A DNA stretch of 64,000 nucleotides from Mytilus californianus (lineage: Eukaryota; Mollusca; Bivalvia; Mytilida; Mytilidae), in assembly GCF_021869535.1 (NCBI RefSeq), contig NW_026262668.1:24185732-24249731 (forward strand), in the 5' to 3' direction. Shown here piece by piece: positions 24,400 through 36,266 of this stretch (position 1 is its first letter; the number at the start of each line of letters is the position of its first letter). Below the pieces are notes generated by a model. The model ran no database searches. It worked only from the letters and a program-made list of their open reading frames with translations, and was not told the origin of the DNA. The position numbers and the translations under genes are program-made.

Positions 24400-26100
24400 A
24401 TTTTTTATTTGGTATAGATATTTTCTAATTGGTATATTTAAAGATAAAATTCGTGTCCGAGGATAGGTATGTCGAAAACTGAAAAGTAAAAGAAAATATA
24501 CTGGATAATATAAACATATGAAGAAGAAAAAAACATGCTTTCTTTGGACGTGTTCTGTAGAATACCGATCAGGTGTGATCCACTATACCAACACTAAAAA
24601 CTCAGAATGCATAAAATCTTTATGAGCATCAAACCTAAAATAAAATAAAATGATGTCTTTAGGTATTTATTGCTGCAAAATTAATGCAATATGTAAAAGG
24701 TGAAAAGAATGACCAAAAACTTAAAAGTAAAGACGGAAAATTTAAAAAGAAAATAAGTGACAAAATATTCTTATGATCATGTCGTGGTTATAAAAATCAC
24801 AAATTATTTTCAACTTACAAGTTAAATTTGTACAGAAGGAGGAATTTAAAAGAACTTTGTATATTAACAGAGATTGGAAAATGATGAATGTTTAATGGAT
24901 CTTAAAAACGTCGTAATGTATATACTAAGACCTTTTCAAATGTGTTATCCATTGAAAATCGTTTGGCCGAGTAAATTGTTCCAGATCGATGGATAATAAA
25001 TGTTCATTTCTCCAAAGTCTGATTTGTTCAAACACATTTTGCAATCATTTGATAAAAATATAAGAAGGACAAAAGCAAACAATGGGCTATAAATAAGAAT
25101 TTTACTTTGATAAACGTATGACTTTTTTTCAAAGGTGACTAAAATGTGTAACATTGTGGAAAATTGTAAATAATCGTAGATTTGAAAGAAACTGGATTTT
25201 AAAATACGCTATATTGTTTCAATATGAGATTTTGTAGAATAGGATATACAAAAAGATTTTAAAAGAGTATGTAAGGGGAATGCGTTGGGATAATGTATTG
25301 TGTATAACGAAGGGAAAGTTATACGTTTTTGATTTCATTTGTATCATTTTTGGATATATATATATATATATATATGCAAACATTTCAAAATAAATTCAAA
25401 CGATTTAAACTCAATTACAAATCTAGGTGTCAAATGACGATATATATATATAGAAAACATAAATTTTGTCGCTTTTTTCTACACACCTTTATCAAAGATG
25501 ACAAAAAACATTCTTTTTAACTATACAACTAGATATATAGCTAGACATGCCTTTTTCTTGTGTTTGTAAATCAATGTAGCGGTAATTTCTTTCAAGTGTA
25601 TACATACATTTCTCCACTTAAGAGTTGATTTATTTCTCTCATTTTAGAGGCAACTGACCGAAACAACTTTTCTGTTTAAAAAGATTATTGTATACTTAAG
25701 ATTTTCAGTTGTAAGTTGTGAAAAGGTATGAATGGGCATATCTTGAGAACATCAAAATATTATAATATGGTCGTCAAAATCGCATTAACTATGAATATAC
25801 ATACTTAGTAGAGTCGTCCAAGGAACAGCTTCTTTTATCATACTTCAGCTAGTTGACTCGCAATAATTTATCATCGGCATCATAAAAACATTTTACACGA
25901 GTAAACTGGTTGGAAATGTGTCTTTTTATAAGTGGGCTAATGTTAGTTGTAAATGACTTTTCCTCGACGTAAATTTGTAAGCTAGAAATATTAAACAGAG
26001 CGCAGATTATGCACACATTAATATATTCTTAGATTTAGTTTTTGGTAGATTTTTGTCGGTTTTTGTAAAAATGGTACGAAGATCGTTTTCATTGGGTAAT
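24400..26100. other. Proximal upstream region of Hox5
   Basis: AT-rich unique-looking sequence. A (AT)n microsatellite lies at 25,353-25,375. No gene is supported; proximal promoter elements may be present. Confidence 0.45.
25353..25375. repeat. (AT)n microsatellite
   Basis: About eleven AT dinucleotides, 1.2 kb before the Hox5 start codon. Confidence 0.9.
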
Positions 26101-26139
26101 ATGTCGTAATCAGTGACCCATACGAAGTGTAAGTTTATG

Positions 26140-26149
26140 CCCACGTGGG
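26140..26149. promoter_or_regulatory. Palindromic E-box CCCACGTGGG upstream of Hox5
   Basis: A perfect 10-bp palindrome contains the CACGTG E-box, about 420 bp before the Hox5 start codon and about 85 bp before a TATA-like sequence. CACGTG is the site class bound by bHLH and bHLH-Zip factors. Function is inferred from position only. Confidence 0.3.
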
Positions 26150-26214
26150 TTGAAAGATCGACAGATCAAGTTTTATTTACACGGTAAAGACTGATAGTGT
26201 ACACTTGTTAAATA

Positions 26215-26544
26215 ATGTCGGGATGTGCAAACTATAAAAACAAGGGACACGGTCTAACTGTTCAAGGACAGGTAAAGTATAAATTTGTTATAATTAATTA
26301 ATTTAATGGGTTACGTTAAATTTTGAAAACCTTGATTAAAATTTATCGCTCTTATGTTGACATGTGAATCCATAAACCTGCATTTAAAATTGATTTACTA
26401 TTGGATATTTTAACTCACGTGATCAAAATGGCTTCATTTCAGTGGCGACTGCAGTTAAAGTCAAAGAGGCATCCCATAAACGAAGAAATTGACATAATTC
26501 ATCCTCGTCCGACCCTGACCGCATTAGACAGTTTTACGATCTGA
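26215..26544 (+). other. Candidate spliced upstream ORF in the Hox5 leader (26,215-26,271 joined to 26,443-26,544)
   Basis: An ATG at 26,215 opens a frame of 19 codons ending at GGACAG|GTAAAG, a good donor. An acceptor-like TTCATTTCAG ends at 26,442. Joining the two removes 171 bp in phase 0 and keeps the frame open for 33 more codons to TGA at 26,542-26,544, which is 22 bases before the Hox5 ATG and out of frame with it. The result would be a 52-residue upstream ORF. I do not recognise the peptide. Against this, TATAAAAA at 26,233 could be a TATA box placing transcription start downstream of the uORF ATG, and the acceptor has a weak pyrimidine tract. Confidence 0.35.
26233..26240 (+). promoter_or_regulatory. 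Candidate TATA box, TATAAAAA
   Basis: A TATAAAAA sits 326 bp upstream of the Hox5 ATG. If used, transcription would start near 26,260-26,270, giving an unspliced leader of about 300 nt. That competes with the spliced-leader reading of the same region. Such motifs are frequent by chance in DNA this rich in A and T. Confidence 0.3.
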
Positions 26545-26566
26545 AAATAAAACACTATTATACCAA

Positions 26567-27101
26567 ATGAGTTCCTACTTCGTCAATTCACTGTCTACAT
26601 GTTACGGACAGACAGTTGGATTGGAAAGTTGTGCCGAAGGAAATTTTCACAGAAATGGAACATTTCAACATTCCGGAGGAATATACCCCAGTTTCCACGG
26701 ATCCAGATACCCGTTTTCTGCAAAAGACGAACGATCAGAAGATCACAGTGTGGACTATTATGCTACACAGCGATTGAGTCATATGCCGCATTCTAGCCCG
26801 TGTTCGTCACCCCATAGTATCCATGGAGGGACTCCAAATATACAGAATGTTCATCACATGCATTCATCAAATGACCGGTCGTGCAACATAAGAACATCTT
26901 CAAATAGTAATAGTTCGTACTACCCAAACGGTCAACTGACAAACGTGGACAGAAATAGATCGCCACCATCGCAACAACCACCCCCGATATCACCCCTTCC
27001 TCAACAATCTCAGACACCACACTCACCCAGACCAGCTGACCAGAGCTACGGAGGATCTCCACAAATTTATCCATGGATGAGACGAATGCAGTATGCACAA
27101 G
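26567..27101 (+). CDS. Hox5: Hox5/Scr homeobox protein, coding exon 1 (residues 1-178)
   Basis: This exon encodes the N-terminal 178 residues of a Hox transcription factor and the first base of codon 179. It opens with MSSYFVNSLSTCYG, the conserved N-terminal motif of Scr/Hox5 proteins. A Ser/His/Asn-rich low-complexity stretch (about 70-130) and a Pro/Gln/Ser-rich stretch (about 132-157) follow. The hexapeptide IYPWMRR is at residues 167-173, with YPWM at 27,068-27,079; in Hox proteins it contacts PBC (Exd/Pbx) cofactors. The start is fixed because an in-frame TAG lies at 26,525-26,527 with no ATG between. The exon ends at a good donor (CAAG|GTAAGG) after one base of a codon, which matches the phase of the exon at 52,268. 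Unspliced, the frame runs 36 more codons to a stop at 27,211. The exon alone could suggest other YPWM Hox classes, but the N-terminus and homeodomain favour Hox5. Confidence 0.95.
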
Positions 27102-30100
27102 GTAAGGGTGTTTCTTATTTAGTCATTTATATTTCAACCCAACAGTTGTTTTGTGACTTCCTGTCAGCTGGGGTAGTGAAAAATAGACATGTTGTTGTAC
27201 TCATGATTTGAAAACTTCCATCTAAAACAATTACAAAGTGTACAATATGTAATTTTTTGAATTCTGCAGTTTTATTAAGTGTACATTTATTTCAGTTAAA
27301 TGATATTAAATAATTGTTATACAGATTTGATATTTTATTGAATATAACTTACTATTACTTTATTTTAAAATTGTTTTCCTACCTAACATGCCCATATAAA
27401 ATTGCTTTCAATTTTGTAATTATTTTTTTAACAGTTCGACAGAAAGATATAACTTGCCCTCATTTATATACAAAGTAAAAAAATATATATAAAACATAAT
27501 AAATTCAAATAAACTAAATAATTGATGTTTTGATTCTAGGTCTTAGAATAAGTAACACTTCTAAAATAGCAAATACAAATTTTAATATTGGTTTAAAACA
27601 AAATTTGGGGATGGATTTTTGTAATGCATCTTTAATAATATAAAAATTCTCGAGATGAATCTGGTATGGCTTTGGCCATTCAAGTCTTACTTGTCCACAA
27701 TTATATTCTGAAAGTGTTTCGTTTGATATAAAATGCTGTATTGTTGAACTTTTTAACAAACTGGTGAAATAATACATACACAAATTTCATAAAATTGTTT
27801 TATTAGAACCCCGATTATCGTACAAAATGTGTTTTGTTCTCATTACGAAGTTTGTTAATGGCCGACTTCATCGGGGATTGTTTACAAAAATACTCGTGTC
27901 TGTAACGAATATTACCAACCAAAAATATATCTGTCCAGATTTAGATTTTTACACATCTAAAATACTTATCGTTTGAATAAAACCTTACGTTTTAATCGCA
28001 TGTGTTCTAAATGAGATGAAATATAGAATAAATATAAAGATTCTGTTTTTCATAAGAAAACTACGATATAGTGTTGATTTTGCTTCTTATTATGTAGACA
28101 CGTGCACACAAGATAATAAATTTTCTCGTAACAACTAATGACCAATAAAAAAGAATTTATAATAAAATATGTTCAGTATTACTAATGCAATCGAATTGTC
28201 ATTAGAGGAAATTTACAAGCTAAATTCGAAAATCATGAGGAATATTTTAGCTTCAAAGCATTTTCAAAAGTAAAAATACTCCCAATATCTTTATGAGATC
28301 AGAAGTAGTAAATCCGTTCCGCCTTGTCATACTATATGGACATAATTGAATATTTAACTGTATATGACACCAGAGACATATGTCTCTGATGACACCTAAA
28401 GCCTTTAAGACCACTGATGGATGAAAATAAGAAATATACAAGGAAATTGACATTGGACTGTCCGACAACGGTGTACAATTTCACAAGTAAATTATCAATG
28501 ACCAAATGTAGGAATAACAGTGTAAAATTACACAAAAACTTATTTTGTAAATAAAATATATTTGAAAGTGTAAGTGTACCTTTATACCTGCGGTTTTTTT
28601 AATAAATAAAAATATCAAACTTTTTTTTTAAATCCCAAACACGTTATATATTGAAGATAAGATTTCTTTTTAAAATTGTATGTCGTATTTTCTGATGGAT
28701 TGAATAAGTTACAATTGCTAAAACCTTGACATAGCAAATTTTAAAATTTTACCATATCACATTGATTTCCTGTGCATGTATCTGTAAGTCAGTGTCTTTA
28801 AAAAGGTCGCTCCATGTCTGTTCAAATTTGATAAAATTCTAAACACTTTACTCCACATGATTTTTCGGTAATTTAATGAATTTAAAAAGGTGGCGATAGT
28901 GAGAATTTTCCAGTATGTACTCAACATCTCATTTATAGTGGAGTTTCTTGCTGTGCAAAGCGTAATGCTTTTGTAATCGTCGTACCTAAATATTATAATA
29001 CGAGCTACTTGTCAAAAGTGATTTATGTCCTGAATAAAGAACTCTCTAGGCAATGAAGTTAAAAAAGTCCATTACAACGCTAGCTTGATCACTTTTAAAT
29101 ATAAACCTCAAAGAGAATTTGATGCTTGAATTATTATTCTCTTGATGTCTTATTTTAGCCTCATATTTTTTTTGTTTTAGAACTAATGTTAGTGAATTAA
29201 AAGATTTTTAATTAAGTGAAGTTGTATCTATTCAGATAAAAATAAGATTTTTTAATAACTGCACTATAGTGTTTGATTAATTTTCAAACGAAGAAAACAA
29301 ATTATAATTTGAATAATTTCTATTTATCAATTTAAAAATACTACTTCTACTAAAACCCCATTTACTCATTTATGTTATTGAAAATATTAAAGTTTCAATA
29401 TTATTGCAGTGTATTGTAAACACCTTAAATGTAAACAGATTCCAACAAAATGCATAGTTGAATCACGAAAAACAATAACATGAACCAAATAAAGCTGCAG
29501 ATTAGCAATGTTCCATTATAGTAAATTAAAACTACTCAAGCATGACAATGACAAAAGTTGTATGCAAAGTTTAAAACATATCTTCAAGATTGAATTAAGT
29601 AAATTGACAGAAGGTCATTATTTAATAAATCAAAACAAAAAGATACAGTTTACAGATAAGGTCTTTTCCGTTCACGCTACGTAACGTTACTCTAAAAAAT
29701 ATGCCTTTGGAAATATAAATAACAACGTTCATGATTTTAAACTTGCTAATTAGATTAATTGTTTAGACTGTACATGTGCCTGATTTCGTCCTATATATGT
29801 CGTATTCATTAGTATTTCATCTCGTTTTCGTTAAACATGCATTGTCATTTTATTCCCTCGCCTTTTCCGTGTGAAATTGTAAAAAGAACAGAAAGTAGGC
29901 TAATGGGTATTAATATTGGATTTTCAAATTATTCAAAGATAAAAAGAAATGTTGTTTAATTTGTAGGTTAATGTATTATTGATTATTATTGAACAAGCAC
30001 TAGTAAGATAAACACTAAATGTTCCATATATAAAAAAAAACAGTTGATAACCAAACGATTGGACCAAATAATAACGAACGTTTGAGTCGTCTGCTCAATT

Positions 30101-33100
30101 GTGTTCTTTTCGGTATTTGGTCATTCAATGGCCGGTCAAATGTGTAGACGGTAGTAATTATCTTTTCATACATTTAGATTTGCTTTTCATTGATTTTTGT
30201 TTGTTTTAAGTAAAGAGAATGAGAAACAAATAACTCGTCTCCTAAAATAATACCAAACAAATCAATGATATAAAGCCATAATTTATATTTCTGTCAGTGA
30301 AAGAAAAAGTAGAAATGAAACCATTTACGTCTTAGAAAAACGATAAAAGATGGTGCAATAATCAATATTCATTTAACATTTCGCACATATTCCAGACATT
30401 ACATTTTTTAAATGTATACGATTTTTATTGTGATTCATTAAAGCAAGCAAGTTGTAAGTCCCAAACAATAATTAATAATATATTGAATAACATAAATAAA
30501 ATTTTTTAAAAAGTTAAGTATAAAATAAATACGAAATGAATGTACTATCAAGTATGCATTATTTACTTGAATATGTGGACTAAATAATTTATCACAATCG
30601 AAATAACAACTCATTGCAGCTAAATAATTTATCACTTTCGAAATAAATTATTGTTTCTTTCTGTTCCAAAATTGAAAATAGGTCGCATCACCTTGATACA
30701 TGAATATATCAAAATAAATATTTTTCTGGTTGCATTTTTCTTAGATTTAGCAGGTCGTAAATACATTTATTTTCCCAAATTCCCACGATTAGAAACAATT
30801 TAGAATTGTTCATGTGTTGTATATCCTTTTATCTTATCCTATATAAGATGGACTGTAAATCATAGCAAAACTAAACAAAGTGGAAAAAAGAAACAGACTT
30901 TCTAAGACAGATTGTTGAAAGGATTGATTTATACAAATCAGATATATTGTTACATTTCCGTGAGAAATCAAGGAATTTATTTCAAATATTTAATGCTCAA
31001 TTTTGCCAAATAATAGTTCAGAAATGCTAACTAAACTACTGTAAAATTGTCAAAGAGGTCGGAGTCTGCGATGCTCCTTTTGTGCTGTGATGTATAGTTT
31101 TGTTTGATGTTATGTGATAAATTTTCTGTTTGACGTAAAATCGATGATGAAAACTACATAATAACATTAAACATAACTGCTTATTATTGCATTAACACAA
31201 AAATAAAAGATAAGTTACATGTTTGATGTTTTAATAGTAGAATAACGATTTTTATAGATTTTTATCTAACACCAAAAGATTTGTTGAAATTATTTCTAAA
31301 ATTTATATATATATTGCTTTGAATTACATAAAAAAAAATAAGGATGGGAGGTTACTTTTTTTTATTTTTTGGTTATTTGTTTTGTTTATTTAATTGTTTT
31401 GATTAATTACTTGTTTATTTATTGTGTTTAAAACTTACCGATAAATGAAAATTCAATAAAATGTGATAAATTAAATCTAAATTTTGGTCTTTTCAAATGT
31501 TCACCAATATTTATTATCCTATTTTTATTCTACGGAATGGCTTTTGTTTTAGGTATTTCTTTTTTAATGGCATACCAATAACAAATATTTAAAAAGCAAA
31601 TATAAATCAAACGAGCAACATCGTTTAGATATAAAATATAATTTTTTAGTAACCAGTCAGTTTGTTAGCTAAATATTATTCAGGTGATCTAGGTCGCTGT
31701 AACTAAATATTATATAATATTGTTTCCATCTAGAATAAATACTAAAATGCATCTCACATTTGTTTCCTAGAAGTATTGTTGATGTAATTCTACAAAACCA
31801 TTCTTTTGTATTCATATTTAAGTTTTAAATAATTCTGATACAATGAGATTCCTCTACTTTTGATAATTGTTTTAAGTTTCTAGTTTTTATGTATGTACAT
31901 TTGTTTTGTAATTGGTTGATACATTTTCCCCGGAACGTACGGGTTCGTTGCAATGGTCAATAAAGGTGAAAAGTGAATACACATAAGTATTTTTGACTGA
32001 CGAGACATAAAAGAAATTTATAAATTCAATATATCAGTATTATAGGAAAATTGTCACGGGAATATCTTCATTGAGTTTCATTTCATTACAACACCCCATC
32101 CCCAAATCATAAATTCATATCCAAATTTGGAATTCCTGCAATGACAATCTAAATAGGGATGTGACTGCAGTGCAATAAAGGTTCTTACAATTTATGTGGA
32201 CGGGGTTGATTGCAACTGTCATAGTCGGTAACGTTTAGAAAAACCACTCGAGCGTTTCTTTGGTCCTTTTAATCGATTGCACTGGATTTCTATATACATA
32301 TTGATGATTTTTTGTGGTGGTCAAAACGCTTTATTTTTACACAATAATTTAAACCAGAGTTAAACACCCTAAGAGGGAATAATAAACAATTGGTCAGTAC
32401 AGACAATACCCCTTTTGAATACAAATTTACTGCAATAAATTTTCCCTTTGGTTTGGATTATGATTTTTATTTTCATTGTGTATTTATTATGTTCATTATG
32501 TCACAAATCTTTTATGATTTATAAGACAATAAAGTGTTTGATTTGTTTTGTTTTGATTTAAATGCTCGATTTAACTTTATGTGTTGTCAGTGATGCACCA
32601 AAGCATCTATTAAAGTATAAAACATTAAAGAACAATTACCCCCCCCCCCCCTCCCGCCCCTAATTTTTTTTTTAAAAACTCGCAAGAATTGCAAAGGAAC
32701 GCCTTTCTCTTTCCTTTCTAACATTTTCATTTACTTTTTAATGTATGGACACTGTTATTACAAGTGCATACATCTATCCAACTTTTCATATAAGTGGACA
32801 AAACAAGCAAAAGACAGTCCCCCTTTTTTTGATAAGATTAGTAGGTCAAGGTTTTATATTTCTGGATAATTAATTATGTTACACAAGTATGCAGATATGA
32901 CAGACATTGCTGAATGACGTCTTTAATGAGATATACTTACCTACCATTAGCGTTCGCCTACTCTAATTTTTTACCAAGTCTGAAAATGCTGTTGTACTAG
33001 GCAACTGTTTTGATGTAAGTTAGAAGTAGTATACACCATCTTTAATTATGATGATTTCGTCATTTGTGCTCTCGTTATTACTCATCATATATCTTTTCAA

Positions 33101-33139
33101 TCTTAGCTTAATCATACTAGTCTTTCTTTACGTTTGTCA

Positions 33140-33282
33140 GTTCGGGGCCTTTTATAGCTTGCTATTTGTATGCAGTATTGATTTTGCTCATTGTTGAAGG
33201 CCATAGTACGATGACCTATAGTTGCCAACTTCTACGTCAATTGGTATCTGTGTGAGAGTTGTCTCATTGTCAATCATACTAT
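33140..33282 (+). repeat. Dispersed repeat, GTTGTCTCATTGGCAATCAT family
   Basis: Begins GGGGCCTTTTATAGCTTGCT, continues with TTGTTGAAGGCC and CCTATAGTTGCCAACTTCTA and ends with AGAGTTGTCTCATTGTCAAT. It matches copies at 45,986, 56,660 and 58,940. Confidence 0.75.
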
Positions 33283-34214
33283 GTTAATAATTCTTGTCTC
33301 ATTACAGAATTTGAAAGCCAATAGCTATGATCTGCTTAAATGTGTAATATACTATTGTTATTATTATGTTATTACAATTAATCCAAGTAACCTGTATGTA
33401 ACTGTGTGTGCAGCAAATGTCTGAAAATAATTTCATCAGAAACGGTTTGGCCAAAAGAATTGGAAGTTAAATACGAATAAAAAAAAAACGAATATTGAAT
33501 GTCCAGATTTTTTTTTCCCTCGGTTGCCTGTGTTGTTTGGCGGCTTTTTTGGTTGACGTGAATCCCTGTGTCTCTTCTATTCTTATTAGGAACAAATAAT
33601 TGAACGTCTGAACAAAGTATTGTGTTAAATTTTGATATCTTCATGTACCTTTATACTTGTCCTTATGGGTTCAGTATCCCGTCCACTTATTTGTATGCCA
33701 AAAGCAGCTCCCTTCAGATTGATCGTCAGACAGATATGTAATTTATCCAGACATATCAATATATGAATTTAAGACTTTTCGAAACATGTTATTGACACCA
33801 CTGCTGATTGATTTATAAGATCATTAACCTGCACCATGTAAAAATAAATGTAGGTATTCAACTAAATACAGACATACTTAAATACAACAATAGAATTGTT
33901 TTTGAAAACATCTTGTACCGTGAAAATGAACCTTATTTGGTGCTTGAAACATGAAATTTCTTTTCTTTTCGCCCGTTTTCTTTTTTTCTTGGCTTTTTAA
34001 TTTCGGTTTTTCTTTGACGTTTTGCTTGTGATTGCCCCCACCCCACGCCGTCTTTATAACAGCCCCAATTCAGCTTTTTTAAACATATTTGGAATTGATA
34101 AAAAATAAATAAAACACTGCATTCAAGTTCATCATGCTTGCTCCTTTTACAGACGCCTGTCTGTTAATTATAGCATTGTATAAACGAGTCAACAAAAAGT
34201 GAACAATGTATATT

Positions 34215-34410
34215 TTATGCTAAGGTTCCAACTCCGTCAAGCAAAGTTGAATTTAAATGATTTTTGTAGGTTCCTTTTGATCATATAGCTCTTCACTCTT
34301 TAGAATTGACACATCCTATGCTTTCAAATGTTTGGGTCTGGCCGTTCCCGGAGAGGCTGGGTCTTTAAGCACACTTTGGACGCAAGAAATTAATAAAGTG
34401 TTATTTTCAT
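34215..34410 (+). repeat. Probable dispersed repeat fragment
   Basis: Starts CTAAGGTTCCAACTCCGTCA, the inverse of the tail of the 15,277 copy, and ends with CGCAAGAAATTAATAAAGTG. I recognise parts as mussel repeat sequence; edges are uncertain. Confidence 0.45.
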
Positions 34411-36240
34411 TTAAAAGACTAGAAACACACTGAAACAACAAAACTAGAATCAAAATGTACTCAAATGCAAAGTGGACATCAAGAGAAAGACATCACAATA
34501 ACACGTAGAAATATAAAGTACAACAAGACAGACATCTGGTGAATACCGTCCCAGAATAATACACATGTGTCTTGGTAACTGAAATCAGCACTTATGTTTT
34601 GCCAGTATAAAACTGTTGCAAAATTCTTCTCATTTGCTTCTACTTTTACTACAAAAAATTTAAGTAGCTTTTGTGAAGGGAATTTCGTATTTGACACAAC
34701 TCTTGTTTAGCCAACAACTGTAAAATGTTAAATCGTGTAGCCTTTAGCATTATCTCTACCCTTTTTATTCAGTTTGGTTTTATACTCACTATATTTTTTT
34801 TCTCTTCTGAAAACTATAGATACATATCCTCTTTAATAATCGTTCTTAAAGAGGCATTGACGCATTCAACATTTGATTTATCAAAAGTTCGAACATTGTT
34901 ATATGGATAATATCTTTTATATATTGAGATTACAAATTATTCATTAGAGACATGGCGTGTTCCAATTTTTTACTCCCTTCAAAGCCGTCAGTCGAGTAAC
35001 TGGTTTCATGAATGAGGCCCTGCTTTAAACACTTGACAGACATTGGAATCGACAACTCTTTGAAACGGTATACTGATACAGTTGGAGTCGAGTTTGATTG
35101 GTGTTCAATATTTCCTAAATTCAGTAACCCAAAAATACTGTCAATACTTTAGATCCGCATAAATCACAATCGGTGTTTGGGAATAAGGGGAAAGCAAGAG
35201 AAACATATACATAAAATATACCTTCTTCATACAGGTGTCAAAATTGACACAAATTATGATGGAGTTCCTTAAAATTTTCTGGATCTGTGCCTGTTATGTT
35301 ATCGTTATTTTTTGCTGAGTTTCATTCGAGAAAGACATGATTTAAAAGGTTTTTAAACTTTGAATTCTTATTGAGTTTTAGCCTGAAGTTTTAACAAAAA
35401 TTTCCCAAAACCAAAAACAAGCTATGTCGTATGCCTATACGTTAATGCCACGTGATAATAAAAGCGGTCTGCTGACTTGTCAAAAAGTTATCTCCCTTAT
35501 GTGTTGTGTGTAGGATGGTCTTTTCTGTATTTTCCTTTGCAGTGTTTGCTCAAACTTCAATTTGTAAAAGGCAAGAGACAAGTAAATCCAATAATTGTTT
35601 AGAGAAACTTATAAATATCATAAGGGAAATGTTAAAAGAAATATAGGTATTACATTTTGTACATTGAAGAAAAAGGGTAATATTAGAAAGTTGCTCTAAT
35701 ACATTCTTTGTGAAACAGCTGCGGTAATCATCAATGATTAAAAACTCTTAACATTAAACAATAAATCCATGAAGAGTTTTTGTAAAACGGAGATTATATA
35801 GTCATGGTTTAAATGGGAAACAATTAAATGTAATCATTTGCACATTTGAACAATTACAACACTTTGAGCGTGTTTTACAATAAGACATCATTAATATATT
35901 ATCGAATGTTTAAGAACATAATTTGTTAGTTCATCAACCTGTTAACATTTATGCAAATAAGGTCCGCCTGTTGATGATTTACATTTGTCTCGTAAAATCT
36001 AAATTTAATATAAGTTTGTATCATATTTCATCATAAATGATCAAAACGTCATTAACATTCAACCTTCGTTTGTCAAATAAATGTTAGTATTCTATAATTG
36101 AAAGGCATTAAAGTATATGTAACCTTTATGTGTGATGTGTGACATTCTGGGGAAAAAACATACATCCTATTATATAACCTTTAAACACATTTTGCCGTTA
36201 TATCGTAGCCGTTTTGATGATGCGATGAAAATTAAACACC

Positions 36241-36266
36241 AATCAATCAATCAATCAATCAATCAA
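36241..36266. repeat. (AATC)n microsatellite
   Basis: Six and a half uninterrupted tetranucleotide units. Confidence 0.95.

Noticed and set aside
28371-28388. An 18-bp perfect palindrome, CAGAGACATATGTCTCTG.
   Set aside because: Short palindromes of this size are expected occasionally in 64 kb and nothing around it supports a function.
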